Below, piece after piece: positions 24,158-35,059 of a stretch of 64,000 bases of DNA. The position numbers and the translations under genes are program-made. This DNA comes from Anomaloglossus baeobatrachus (Eukaryota > Chordata > Amphibia > Anura > Aromobatidae), in contig NC_134361.1 of the NCBI RefSeq assembly GCF_048569485.1, forward strand, positions 172,514,492-172,578,491, read 5' to 3'. The notes below the pieces were generated by a model that worked only from the letters and a program-made list of their open reading frames with translations, had not been told where the DNA came from and did no database searches. How positions within the stretch are numbered: the stretch's first letter is position 1; every line of letters begins with the position of its first letter.

Positions 24158-25092
24158 TTAGGATGTCAGTCTTAGGTCATTACCAGAACGGAGCGCACGG
24201 CTGGGGTGATAGATGAGGGCGGAGATGTAGGACAGTGCGGAACTGTGGAGCGCTTTGTGGGCGAAAGTGATAAAGTTATATTGTACTCTGTAGCAGATAG
24301 ACAACCAGTGCAATGACTGGCACAGAGCAGAGGCATCAGTGAAGCAGTTGGAGAGGGAAATGATCCTGGCTTCAGCATTCAGGATGGATTGGAGAGGGGA
24401 GAGTTTAGTAATAGGTAGACCAATTAGTAAGAAATTACAGTAATCCAGGTGAGAATGGATAAGAGCGACAGTAAGACTTTTTGCAGAGTCAAGGGTAAGA
24501 AAAGGTTGAATTCTAGAGATGTTTTTGAGGTGCAGTCGACATGAGCGAGTGAACGAATTCTGAGGACTGAAGGAGACATCGGAGTCAAATATAACCCCAA
24601 GACAGCAGGCATGCTGTTGGGCTGTAATGGTAGAACCACACACAGAATAATATTGGGTTTGGGAAGGTTAGACAAGGGAGGAAACAAGAGAAGTGCAGTT
24701 TTTGACAAGTTCAGTTTTAGATAGAGGGAACATGATGTTGGAGACAGCAGACAGACAATCACTAGTATTTTGTAATAATGCAGGGGTGATGTCAGGAGAC
24801 GATGTGTACAGTTGGGTGTCATCAGCATAGATATGGTATTGTAAACCAAATCTGATGATTTGTCCAATAGGAGCTGTGTATAGAGAAAGGGAGTAGGTCT
24901 AGGACTGAACCCTGAGGAACTCAAAATCATAAGGGGAAGAGGAGCCGGCAAAAGATACAATGAATGAGCGGTCAGAGAGAGATAAGAGGAGAACAAGAGA
25001 ATGGTGTCCTTGAGCCCGATAGAGCGAAGCATAGTGAGGAGGAGCTGGTGATCCACAGTATCAAATGCAGCAGAGAGATCCAGGAGAATCAA
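24158..25092 (-). pseudogene. L2 reverse transcriptase fragment
   Basis: The frame starting at 25092 opens with [17 protein letters not shown], the first catalytic aspartate region of an L2-type RT. A second frame ending at 24158 contains [23 protein letters not shown] and LSPLQSILNAEARII, the conserved C-terminal block of the same proteins. The catalytic box YADDTQLY is encoded around 24810-24835 in yet another frame, so the RT is split by at least two shifts. The reading direction agrees with the L2 tail at 23639. Confidence 0.85.
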
Positions 25093-25168
25093 CAGGGAGT
25101 AGTGACCATTAGATTTAGCGGTTAGTAGATCATCAGACTTTAGTAGGAAGAGTTTCAGTAGAGTGTAA

Positions 25169-26036
25169 GGGTACCTTCACACTTAGCGATGCAGCAGCGA
25201 TCCGACCAGCGATCTGACCTGGTCAGGATCGCTGCTGCATCGCTACATGGTCGCTGGTGAGCTGTCAAACAGGCAGATCTCACCAGCGACCAGTGAACAG
25301 CCCCCAGCCAGCAGCGACGTGCAAGCGACGCTGCGCTTGCACGGAGCCGCCGTCTGGAAGCTGCGGACACTGGTAACTAAGGTAAACATCGGGTATGGTT
25401 ACCCGATGTTTACATTAGTTACCAGAGCACACCGCTTAGCTGTGTGTGCAGGGAGCAGGGAGCCGCGCACACTGAGCGCTGGCTCCTTGCTCTCCTAGCT
25501 ACAGCACACATCGGGTTAATTAACCCGATGTGTAATGCAGCTACATGTGCAGAGAGCAGGGAGCCGCGCACACTGTTTAGCGCTGGCTCCTTGCTCTCCT
25601 AGCTACAGTACACATCGGGTTAATTAACCCGATGTGTAGTGCAGCTACATGTGCAGAGAGCCGGAGCCGGCAGCACAGGCAGCGTGAGAGCTGCAGAGGC
25701 TGGTAACTAAGGTAAATATCGGGTAACCACCTTGGTTACCCGATGTTTATCTTGGATACAGCTTACCTCAGCTGTCAGACGCCGGCTCCTGCTCCCTGCT
25801 CGCTTCATTTGTCGCTCTCTCGCTGTCACACACAGCGATCTGTGTGTCACAGCGGGAGAGCGGCTTTGAAGAAAACGAACCAGGGCTGTGTGTAACGAGC
25901 AGCGATCTCGCAGCAGGGGCCAGATCGCTGCTCATTGTCACACACAGCGAGATCGCTAATGAGGTCACTGCTGCGTCACAAAAAGCATGACTCAGCAGCG
26001 ATCTCGGCAGTGAGCTCGCTGTGTGTGAAGCACCCC
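25169..26036. mobile_element. Harbinger-like MITE, copy 2
   Basis: This 868-bp element closely matches copy 1 at 642-1507 in the same orientation. It has the same GGGTACCTTCACAC start, GAAGCACCCC end and internal ATCGGGTTAATTAACCCGAT palindromes. It is flanked by TAA on both sides (25166-25168 and 26037-26039). It interrupts the L2 LINE upstream of its AFDTVDH block. The two copies differ at scattered positions and by a few small indels, so they are independent insertions of one family. Confidence 0.85.
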
Positions 26037-26295
26037 TAAGGAGCGGAAACTAGATTGTAGAGGGTCAAGGAGAGAGTTATCTAACAGATAGCGGATTAGA
26101 CTGGAGTGGTCCAAGTGTTCCAGAAGTTTGGAGATTAAGGGGAGATTAGAGACTGGTCTGTAGTTAGCAGCGCAGTTGTGGTCCAGGGATGTTTTTTTAC
26201 GTAATGGGTGTATATGCTGGCTTGTTTGAAGGAGGAGGGAAAGACACCAGAGGATAGACAGATTGAATATTTTAGTTAGACAAGTGTTGACAGCT

Positions 26296-27380
26296 CCTTA
26301 TTCTTAAAGTTCATGGCAGTTATGCAGATTCCATTTTCATACTTTAATTTCTACATAGAGAAACCAAGGGAAAAATTGTGAAAACATACCCTGCTGTAAC
26401 TAAATAAAAGCATAGTGCATATAAACATAGGGTACTTAGTAAACACTGTTTTTGATCAAAAAAAGCATAAAGCTATCCCACCAACGCCAAGGTGTACCCA
26501 GTTGGGATAGTACCTACACTCTCTAATATTAAAACCTTACCATGGGTCTAAAATAGGCCTCAATGTGGCTAAGGGCTGAGAGCGACCGGGTCCCAACAGG
26601 ACACACACAGTCAGGGGGATTCACAGAATGAAATGTCCAGCTCACCAAGAGGGAGGGCCACACCCCATTTGTACTGAATACAAAAAAAACTACATAAAAA
26701 CAAAAAAGTGAGCCGGAGTATAAGATGGTATACATGGAGCTTCTGAGCTCATGTTCACACTGGCCATTAGACAAAGAGAAACCAAGGGAAAAATTGTGAA
26801 AACATACCCTGCTGTAACTAAATAAAATAATATTAAAACCTGTGATTCTGTGAATCCCCCTGACTGTGTGTGTCCTGTTGGGACCCGGTCGCTCTCAGCC
26901 CTTAGCCACATTGAGGCCTATTTTAGACCCATGGTAAGGTTTTAATATTAGAGAGTGTAGGTACTATCCCAACTGGGTACACCTTGGCATTGGTGGGATA
27001 GCTTTATGCTTTTTTTGATCAAAAACAGTGTTTACTAAGTACCCTATGTTTATATGCACTATGCTTTTATTTAGTTACAGCAGGGTATGTTTTCACAATT
27101 TTTCCCTTGGTTTCTCTTTGTCTAATGGCCAGTGTGAACATGAGCTCAGAAGCTCCATGTATACCATCTTATACTCCGGCTCACTTTTTTGTTTTTATTT
27201 AATTTCTACATATAGCTATTGTATTGTTCATGTCAGTATTCATACAGCAGTTTCTGCTTTACATTTATTCACCTTGCACTGTCAATGGTGTGCAACCCTT
27301 CTCTTTATATAGTGACGTTTTTTGGTGGGTTTTTGCACCTAGATCAGACTTAGAATGGTGTTCCAGGTGTTATATCTTAA
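26296..27380. repeat. Foldback (inverted-repeat) element inserted in the L2
   Basis: Two long inverted arms are visible: about 26352-26626 pairs with about 26845-27118, and about 26696-26790 pairs with about 27107-27205. A segment GAGAAACCAAGGGAAAAATTG also occurs twice in direct orientation (near 26358 and 26775). The whole is bracketed by a 9-bp repeat TTGACAGCT (26287-26295 and 27381-27389), and the L2 sequence reads continuously across it. No coding region or known terminal motif is recognised, so the class is unknown. Confidence 0.7.
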
Positions 27381-27542
27381 TTGACAGCTGGGGTGACAGA
27401 TTTAAGGAGATGTGAGGAAATAGGGCAACTGGTGCAGGTAGTAGGATGAGAAGATGCAAGGAGCATGGTAACAACTTCTGTGACCAGATCAAAGAGTTTG
27501 AGTAAGCCATTTTTATTACTTTCTGCAAAGTCAAAAGTTTAC

Positions 27543-28170
27543 CTACATTTCATTAGTATTTGGTAGCATTGCCCTTAAACTGTATAACTTGGGTGAAACA
27601 TTTTGGATATCCTTCCACAAATGTCTCACAATATTTAGTAGGAATTTGAGCCCATTCCTCCTGACAGAACTGGTGTAACTGAGCCATGTTTTTAGGTCAT
27701 CTTGCTCGCGTCTGCCTTTCAGCTTTGCCCATAAATTTTTAATAAGACTGAGGTCAGGGTTTTGTGATGGCCACTTCAAAACATTCACTTTGTTATCCTT
27801 AAGCCACTTTGTAACCAGTATGGCAGTATGCTTAGGGTCATTATCCATTTGCAAGACCCATTTCCACCCAAGATTTAAGTTCCTGGCTGATGTCTTGAGA
27901 TGTTGCTTCAGTATTGCCACAATATTCTTTCCTCATGATGCCATCTACTTTGTGAAGTGCACCAGTCCATCCTGCAGCGAAATATCCCCACAACATGATG
28001 CTGCCACACCTGTGTTTCACAGTTGGGATGGGGTTCTTAGACTTCAATGCTGCTCCCCGTGTTCTCCAAATATAATGATGGTCATTTTGGCCAAACAGTT
28101 CAATTTTAGTTTCATCAGACCACAGCATGTCTCCAAAAATGAAGATCTTTGTTCCTGTGTGCATTTGCAA
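27543..28170 (-). pseudogene. Tc1-type transposase fragment
   Basis: Two overlapping frames encode the catalytic half of a Tc1 transposase, the DDE enzyme that cuts and pastes the element. The upstream frame has MLWSDETKIELFGQNDHHYIW (first aspartate) and HRCGSIMLWGYFAA; the downstream frame has the second aspartate in QMDNDPKHTA and ends near MLPNTNEM. The box usually read as NPDLNPIENLW is NPDLSLIKNLW here, so the third catalytic acidic residue is replaced by lysine. A frameshift joins the two frames near 27905. More degraded N-terminal sequence continues to about 28530. Confidence 0.88.
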
Positions 28171-28750
28171 ACATTAAGCAGGCTTTTTTATGTTTCTTTT
28201 GGAGTAATGGCTTCTTCCTGGCAGAGTGTCCTTTCAGCCCATGTTGATACAGTACTCATTTCACTGTGGATAATGACACAATCGTACCAGCTTTTGCCAG
28301 CATTTTCACAAGGTCTTTTACTTTTATTCTTGGGTTAATATGCACATGTCTGACCAAAACACGTTCATCTCTGGTACACATAGCGTATATCTTTTCAGAG
28401 CTGTATGATGGCTGTTTTCACTTGTTTGTTACCATCTTGTTTGTACAGATAAACAAGGCACCTTCAGGTATCTGGAAATTGCACCCAAGGATGAACCAGA
28501 CTGATGAACCATCATCATATGGCATAGTATTCAGTGTATGTAAACCTTTGACTTGACTTTGCAAAAAGTAATAAAAATGCCTTAAAAACACACTCTCTCT
28601 CTCATTATTCTGGCATTTGGCAAATTTTCATAATTTTAGTAATCCTAATTAACCTAAAATGGGAAAGGTTTATTCTGATTTCATGTCACATAGCGAGGAA
28701 AAACGTGTTTTTTTTAGATAGTGTATGTAAACTTTTGGTTTCAATTTGTA

Positions 28751-30204
28751 TGTCTTCTAGCAGGACAACTTTAATCTTTTCTATAAAACCAGGGAGTCGT
28801 AATTATTGTATTTTCCCCTACCCCAAGTTTTCATGTGTCTCCAATGCTGCAGACGCAAAAGGAACACATTTCGGAGACAGCAAGACAGAGGCAGGAACCT
28901 GGGACAGTCCCTCTTAATACAGAACATTTTGGATTTTTTTATTTTATTCTTTATTTTACACAATATGACATTATTAATATATATATATATAAATGACAAG
29001 AATTCTAAGCTTACTTTCTGAAATCACAGCATTTATGTCGTAATAAAGGGAAAAAAGGCAAGATAGAGCTGGGTAACTAAATGGGTTAGGAAAGCTCTGG
29101 CTTCACCATGAACAGGCGCTGAGCTCTGAACTTGCAGTTGCACAGGCACACATTCACTATTGATAGGGTAATCTAGCCTTACAAACCCACGGAAAAACAC
29201 TGACAAAGGGGTACATACTGTCAAACAGTTGACAAAGTGGAACCCATCATCGGATTCATGTTGGTTGAACTGTTTCATGGTAAACATTTTATAAAAAGAC
29301 GGCTATGGGACAGATTTAAAGCTTTTACATCAGTCTTCTGACCTAAAAAACTTTGAATAGTCACATAATTTTGGTGCAGCTGGAGGCTACGCTAATATTA
29401 TGTAACTTTTGGACTTCATTTTTGCTCAGCTCTAAGTTGAAGCTAGGGCAGTAGGGGGATCACCGCTTACCACATTCATGGTGAGCAGCTCTCAAAACGC
29501 ACTCGAAGTAGGATTTGTGGTGAGGAGGACATTGAGGTATATGACTAAGGAAGCTGCAAATCCGAAAAGCATAGAATGCTAATGACTTCAGCCTTTGCCA
29601 ATGTTTTTTCGCTAAAGTTTTTTTTATCCAATAAAGAAGTCTGCAAGTTTGCGAAGCTGGTTTTCCTCCTCTTTATAGTTGCACACATCTTGGCAGAAAC
29701 CATTTCGTGCTCCAGACTACTGTTCAAACGGATTATCACAAAGAGTTGGTTTTTCTGTCTATTTGCACATAGGTGTATGCTACTCATCCGGCGCTCCCAA
29801 TTCATTTCAAAATGTGCTTGTCTTCATGAATCAGGAGCGTCTGACTCCAACACATCTCATCATCAAGACCTGCATCCTCCAGGCTGCCTTGATCCCTTTG
29901 ACGGACTGGTTTCTTCTTTTGCACACACGTAGAGAGAGTCTAGTCAGTCAACTGGATCTGGATGGGAAGATGATGGCCGATGGCTCGCCTAGGAATTGTC
30001 AGCCAATCCCTAGACAGCTTTTAAATGTATATTTTTATATGAAACACATCAGCAATTCCAAGTAAAACATGCCTCAGTGATTCATGAAGCCAATGGTCCC
30101 CTTTAAAACTTCCATACATGGATATATTTTTTAAAATAAAAAAACAATAGTCTCTATAACCTAGCTGTGTGAACATACACCTAAAGCAATAGTGTTGCCA
30201 CAAA
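28751..30204. other. 3' flank of BMP15, no recognised gene
   Basis: This is AT-rich sequence downstream of the BMP15 transcription unit. Short frames on both strands at 29545-29932 show no domain I recognise. A TA-rich run lies at 28976-28992. No repeat boundary could be fixed. Confidence 0.4.
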
Positions 30205-30206
30205 TA

Positions 30207-30226
30207 TTTATTTCTTTATTTTTATT
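30207..30226 (-). terminator. BMP15 polyadenylation signal cluster
   Basis: Three AATAAA hexamers on the minus strand (30207-30212, 30215-30220 and 30221-30226) lie about 350 bp beyond the BMP15 stop codon. They are the first canonical signals downstream and give a plausible 3' end for the transcript. A homopolymer run (C on the coding strand) at about 30307-30322 would lie in the 3' untranslated region. Confidence 0.6.
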
Positions 30227-30575
30227 AAAACCGGACATGATTGCTGCTGTTTGCGTTTATGAAGTCTAACAGTATATGAGGGTGAGAGTCCTAAAAAAAA
30301 TTGTTTTGGGGGGGGGGGGGGGGAGGAGGGGTTCAGCATCTTTAAACCTTTAAAATCTATACATAGAATTACAAAAAGTGAAAAAAGTTTTATTTTCATT
30401 TCAGGGTGGGAAAGGAATAAAGTTATACATCTATAGAAAAAGACCTGCTCGTCAGTCACATCTATAAGCTTAAATAACATACAAATATTTACACACATTT
30501 CCAAGTAGGTTCATCAAGTGGCCTGATAAAGTGCTTGATTTTCTCCTGCTTTTCTAGGCAACAGTCCCTGTTCTA

Positions 30576-31378
30576 CTATCGACAGGTGCAAGATTGTGCA
30601 ATCATATTTTCATATTCTTTATAGAGGATATTTCCTCCAGGTTCAATCATAAGAACACTGATTGGACCATAGGAGTAAGGGACACAAGAAGGACGTGGGA
30701 CATTTCCATCAACCATCTGATTAATAAAGTTTTGAATAATGGCGTGGTTGGGCGCGTTATACCCCGAGTGAAGAAGTCTCGGGCAGTCTCCTTTGCAGTA
30801 TCCAGGGTTGTACCTGTGTGGTGCAATGATCCAGTGATCCCATCCTAGTTGATGAAAACTAACCCAGAATGGACGGAGCGAGCAATGATTCTTGAGCTGT
30901 TCACTTTGGTTGGTAATTTTTGGAAGCTTAATGCCAATAGTCCCCACTTGACGTGGTTTCCTTTTCAACACACGTGGCTTTTCTGAAAAAGCAGTTAAAA
31001 TTTTCTCACTAGACCAATTGGGTAATTTTGGACTGAAGTATATAAGCAAGAAAGGGATGTGGGACGTGGAAACAGCCAGGGATCTTGCGTTGCGTTTCCC
31101 AATACTCTGGCATATGCGTTGGACATGTAAAGTTCGGTTTGCATCCTCCAGTACAGATTTGATGTGGACAGTGATATCTGTCTCAGCCCACACCCAAATT
31201 CCAGGTGGCACTTTTGTCTTGGAGAAGTGTCTGGCACGTGGCAGAAGATCCACCTTGCATAGGTAATAACTTCCTCCAAAAGTCATCGTGCGTGGATACA
31301 TCACAGTTGCCTTGATCAGCTCCTCTGTTGTTATGTTATGCAGGAGAAATTTAAGATTTTGTATTCTCCATTTCTTTT
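30576..31378 (-). CDS. bmp15: BMP15 exon 2: prodomain end and mature growth factor
   Basis: This exon encodes residues 105-370 of bone morphogenetic protein 15, a secreted TGF-beta family factor made by oocytes that acts on granulosa/follicle cells. The acceptor TTTTTTCAG precedes 31378, and two bases complete the codon split with exon 1. The prodomain segment WRIQNLKFLLHNI aligns with its mammalian counterpart. A furin-type site RKPR (243-246) precedes the mature peptide (247-370, 124 aa; human about 125). The mature domain has six cysteines (269, 298, 302, 335, 367, 369). The position usually occupied by the dimer-linking cysteine is serine (PSCVP), as is normal for BMP15 and GDF9. NHAIIQNFINQMVDG and the terminal SCTCR are strongly BMP15-like. 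Possible N-glycosylation sites are at 118, 184, 224 and 260. The stop is TAG at 30576-30578. The exon is fully open and looks functional. Confidence 0.96.
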
Positions 31379-31493
31379 CTGAAAAAAGTGAAAACATTTT
31401 GCTTCACATAGTTAAAATATTAATTCTTACAATTTTTAAGTCACCTATTATAGCAAAGACGTTGTTCTGTATCCGACAGTAAGATTTATGATC

Positions 31494-31710
31494 TTAAAGG
31501 GAATCTGTCATTAAATTCATGCTGCCGAGATTACGGTTAGAAGAGTACCATAGCCGGGGACGAGATTAGTAAGGCACTACTCCAGATGATTGACAGGTCT
31601 CTGTCTCTATGGGAAAGACCTGTCAATCACAGAATTGCAATAGTGCAGCCAGACAGATTTATGTAGCCAATGGTTTGAGCATCACAAATTATGCAACAGG
31701 CTCCCTTTAA
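31494..31710. mobile_element. TTAA-flanked MITE (piggyBac-like), a
   Basis: This 217-bp element runs from TTAAAGGGAATCTGTCA to the inverted counterpart CTCCCTTTAA. The TTAA at both ends is the piggyBac target. An internal hairpin GACAGGTCTCTGTC...GACCTGTCAATC is visible. Its right TTAA is shared with the next MITE. Confidence 0.7.
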
Positions 31711-32338
31711 AGGGGAACCTGTCACCAGATTTGTTCCCTATAAGCTGCGGCCACCATTGAGCTCTTATATACAGAATTCCAGACTTAGGCCGCTCTGTAG
31801 AACATAAAAATCACTTTTATAATACTAACCTAGGAGGCGGTCCAGTTCAATAGGCGTCACTGCTCTCCAGTCCGGCACCTCCTCTCTGCTGCGATCTCCG
31901 TCCTGTTTCTACCCAGTTCAGTATGTTATGACGAGTCTACATCATCCACACTGACCAACATTGCGGTCCTGCACAGGCGCGAGGAAAGGTTAAAGACCGC
32001 CCACGCATGTGCACTACAATACTTTGATCTGGGCTAAGCAAGGCAGATCAAAGTGCACCGGCAGGACCTCAATGCCGGCTAGTGTGGATGATGTAGGATG
32101 CATCGTACACACAGGCCTCAGAAGAAGGACAGCAATCACCACAAATAGGAGGTGCCGGACTGGAGAACAGTGACACCTTTTAGACCGGACAGCACCCCTA
32201 GGTGAGTATTTTGAAATTTTTGCATTGTACACAACAGCCTTTGCTCTTATATACAGTATTCTAGAATGCTGTATATAATGGCTCACTGGTGATAGCCGCA
32301 GCTTATAGTTACCAAATCTGGTGACAGGTCCCCTGTAA
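31707..32338. mobile_element. TTAA-flanked MITE (piggyBac-like), b
   Basis: The left end TTAAAGGGGAACCTGTCACC and the right end GGTGACAGGTCCCCTGTAAA form a long inverted repeat that continues through ATAAGCTGCGG/CCGCAGCTTAT and beyond. The right TTAA has decayed. The element abuts MITE a and shares its TTAA at 31707-31710. There is no coding capacity. Confidence 0.78.
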
Positions 32339-33578
32339 ACAGAAGAACATCAGTGTTACCACAGTCCCACAAATATCATGAGGAAAATTGTTGGACCCCA
32401 ACCCATATTTTACACATACAATAGGTGAAAAAAAAAAAAATGTATTTTCAGATGTACGAGTCTTCTAAAATCTATGCCAGATGTGCTCTTAACACCGGGA
32501 ACAGGAAATTTACCTTGTAATACCACAACAAACAGTCCACATACCAAACACACAACTGGACTGTACAACCCCAGACATTTTCTCAATTGTCGGTGTATCC
32601 CTCAATTGTCTAGAGCTACCACACACAGGCTGTTGGACAAATCCATCGATATCGATGGGTTTGTCCAATATTACTATAATGTATGAGGGGCTTTATGTCC
32701 CTGTGGTATCATCTGATGGGCAAGAGACAGAAGACCCCTATACACATAAGACCGTCTAACTCTCCTGCAGAAATCACGCCTTATCTAATGTGTATGGGTG
32801 CCTTAAAAAGGGATGGTTCGATACCTATAATGCTCTTTATAAATATTTCTTTTTCAGCCCCTAGACACTTTTGTATTTTGCTTTACTCAAATTCCCTTCA
32901 CTTCGCCTTATCCTGAAAGTGCCTATAGCTGTCTTTTTTCTTTACTTACTGTGACATTTCGTTTGAGAGGAGGCTCAAATGGCATATTACAGGAAGAAAA
33001 AAAGGACAGCTTCTATTACAACCCCTGAAACAGCATGTCATTAGGGGGCAGCGCTATAATCACTTACCCCAACATTCCCCGATTATGTCCTGTTTAGGGT
33101 GTTGGGGGGGATGAATAAGCGACTGCAGCATCAATGACCCCTATCACACTTCTGTGCCTGCTTCAGTCTCATCCATCTCTTTCCCTGAAATGAGATGTTA
33201 TCAGGGAAGGATGATAGAAGCAAGGTGAGTGACACCAGTGCAAAAACACAACTATTCCCATCTCTGAACAACTGGTCATTAGGAGTGGTGACAGAAGCAG
33301 GGTGAGTGATAGCAACGCCACTAAAGCAAATGACTAATGTGGTTAGGACTTAAAGATAGAAATTATAATGAGCATTATAAGTATCAAGGTGGTCTGATAC
33401 TTATTGTATCAGGCCACCCCTTTAAGGGTGGAGCGGGGTTTAGTCATGGAAATTACATTGTGATTGTACCAATGAAGCAAAGCTGAAATTTGATATTAAT
33501 TCTGGGGCTGCATTGTTGCGATTAAAGGAGTCACCCAAAGATTGAAGACATTTTCATCTAAATCCCTATTTCGTTCAG
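32339..33578. other. Intronic stretch without recognised feature
   Basis: This contains a short A run near 32429-32441 and otherwise unremarkable sequence. No gene, splice-bounded exon or element boundary could be supported. Confidence 0.4.
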
Positions 33579-34409
33579 TAATCTAAAGTAATTTCTAATA
33601 TGGCTGCCTTAAAAATCCACTATGCTTTCCTAACCACACTACCAATTTAATTTTTTTCCCCTACTTCCCATCTGATGACATTTCGTTGGAGAATCCCAGT
33701 GCATGCTGGCATACTAAAACAAAGCGTCATCAGAGCAGGGGGCAAAGGCTGCAGTCACTGTCACAATCCCTACCCCCTTCCTGAAACGAAACGTCATATG
33801 TGACATTTGTTTCAGGGGCTGATCTGTGCCCTACTATGTCCTAGCGTGGTGTGCAATTTGCACAGTGACAGTGTGTGCTGTGTTGCCAGCTCAGATAAGT
33901 AGTAATGAGCCAACTAAACAGAGCAGAGTGCACGATCAGTGTGCAAAGGCTGAATCCCTCTCATGCAGAGACCAGCAATGTTTCCGCGAGTGATATCATT
34001 TGTGGTGACTGTGCTGGTTTCGCCACCCTGCGAATTCTGCTAATGTGCATTGATCGTGTGCTCTGCTCTTTGTAGCCGGCTTGTTACTACTGGCCTGAAC
34101 TGGCAATACAGCGTGCATTGTCACTGTGCAAATCGCATTATGCACAGCATGTTAGGACACAGCAGGGACCAGTTCAGCCCCTGAAACGAGTGTCGCTGAG
34201 GTTACTGCCATAGCCTTTGTCCCGATGAAGCTTTGAGTATCCCAGCATGCACGGGGATTCTCAAATGAAGAGTCATCAGACAAAAAAAAAAAAAAAGAAG
34301 GAGGCAAGAAAAATAAACAAATAAAAAAAAATGTATGGTAGTTAGATAGTGTAGTCACAGTAGGCAAGGGAATGTTTAATGCAGCCATTTAGAAATAATT
34401 TTAGATTAC
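33579..34409. repeat. Foldback repeat (palindromic MITE candidate)
   Basis: The left end TAATCTAAAGTAATTTCTAA (33579 onward), then ATGGCTGCC, is inverted at the right end as GCAGCCATTTAGAAATAATT followed by TTAGATTA (to 34409). Inner segments also pair: TGATGACATTTCGTTGGAGA near 33672 with TTCTCAAATGAAGAGTCATC near 34258, and GGGGCAAAGGCTG-type blocks toward the centre. The arms are diverged and interrupted by A-rich runs, so it is old. The family is not identified. Confidence 0.65.
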
Positions 34410-35059
34410 GTCAAGGGTGCGTCCAGATATCGCACGCTCCGATGATTCAGCTCACCTGAGACATGAGGAACCCAGAAGCCAGAGAATGGTTGCCTTTAAA
34501 ATGACAGTCAGACTGCAAGAAAAGCAATGATACTCTAGTCTGATCTCTCCAGGCACAAAAAGCTATACCTATACCTGTGATGCAGGCCATCCCTTACCAA
34601 CAGAAGTGGCAGCAGAGACAGAAGATCCAAAAGCCACTCCAGTTGGGAGAGCAGTAGCACAAGTTCTGGTAGGAGGCATTCCATAAGGAGAAAACCCAGA
34701 ACCACAGTCCCACAGTCCCAGCAGACCCGACAAAAAGAGATTCTACAGCCTCCAGAGACTTGTCAGGCAATATGGTTCCTTCTCCTACTCAGGTACCCTC
34801 TCTTTGCATCTGAATGGTGAGTGATATTTGAGCCAGTTCACTTTGTAAAGAGTTTTTTTTTTTTTTTAGTGACGGAAAAACCTAGTCACCCTTTGGACCA
34901 CACCTTTAATCATCTGCACAGCTGTGGGAAAACTACTATGGGTACATGAAATGTCATTGTGTTGTGCCACTTAAGGTCACCTACATCTCTACACGTTATG
35001 TGCTTGAACTGAGCAGCTACTCCTAGGATTAATGAAAATCCTCACCACCTTATCCTAAC
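34410..35059. other. Intronic stretch without recognised feature
   Basis: No gene or element boundary is seen. A T run is present at about 34851-34867. Confidence 0.4.

Larger units (their letters stand above)
23639..27507 (-). mobile_element. L2-type LINE, 5'-truncated, inserted in the Tc1 element
   Basis: The 3' end, at the low coordinate on the minus strand, reads TGTAAAGAGCTGCGAGATATG then CACTATAAG, the typical L2 tail. A 10-bp duplication CATTTTTATT flanks the insertion (23629-23638 and 27508-27517). The body carries RT fragments (24158-25092). Two later insertions lie inside: a Harbinger-like MITE at 25169-26036 and a foldback element at 26296-27380. Net L2 length is about 1.9 kb, so most of the 5' half was never copied or has been lost. 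Confidence 0.88.
23490..28750 (-). mobile_element. Tc1/mariner transposon split by an L2 LINE
   Basis: The right end reads GTTTACATACAC on the minus strand just inside a TA at 28749-28750. Sequence at 28590-28710 is present inverted at about 23495-23625 (ATGACATGAAATCAGAATAAACC versus its complement), giving the two subterminal arms of one Tc1 element. Transposase remnants lie at 27543 to about 28530. The left outermost 30 bp or so is missing or unrecognisable. The L2 at 23639-27507 divides the element between the end of the transposase and the left arm. Confidence 0.85.

Noticed and set aside
27543-28170. Tc1 transposase fragment as a domesticated gene
   Set aside because: It is frameshifted, lacks the third catalytic acidic residue and sits within recognisable Tc1 arms.
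29545-30065. Overlapping frames of 86-128 codons on both strands downstream of BMP15
   Set aside because: No domain, no splice support and no codon bias that I can judge; left as unassigned sequence.
30576-31397. GDF9 instead of BMP15, or an intronless gene starting at 31397
   Set aside because: The mature domain matches BMP15 (NHAIIQN, VPRPSCVPY, SCTCR), and the Met at 31397 lies upstream of a clear acceptor, with the signal peptide missing unless exon 1 is joined.
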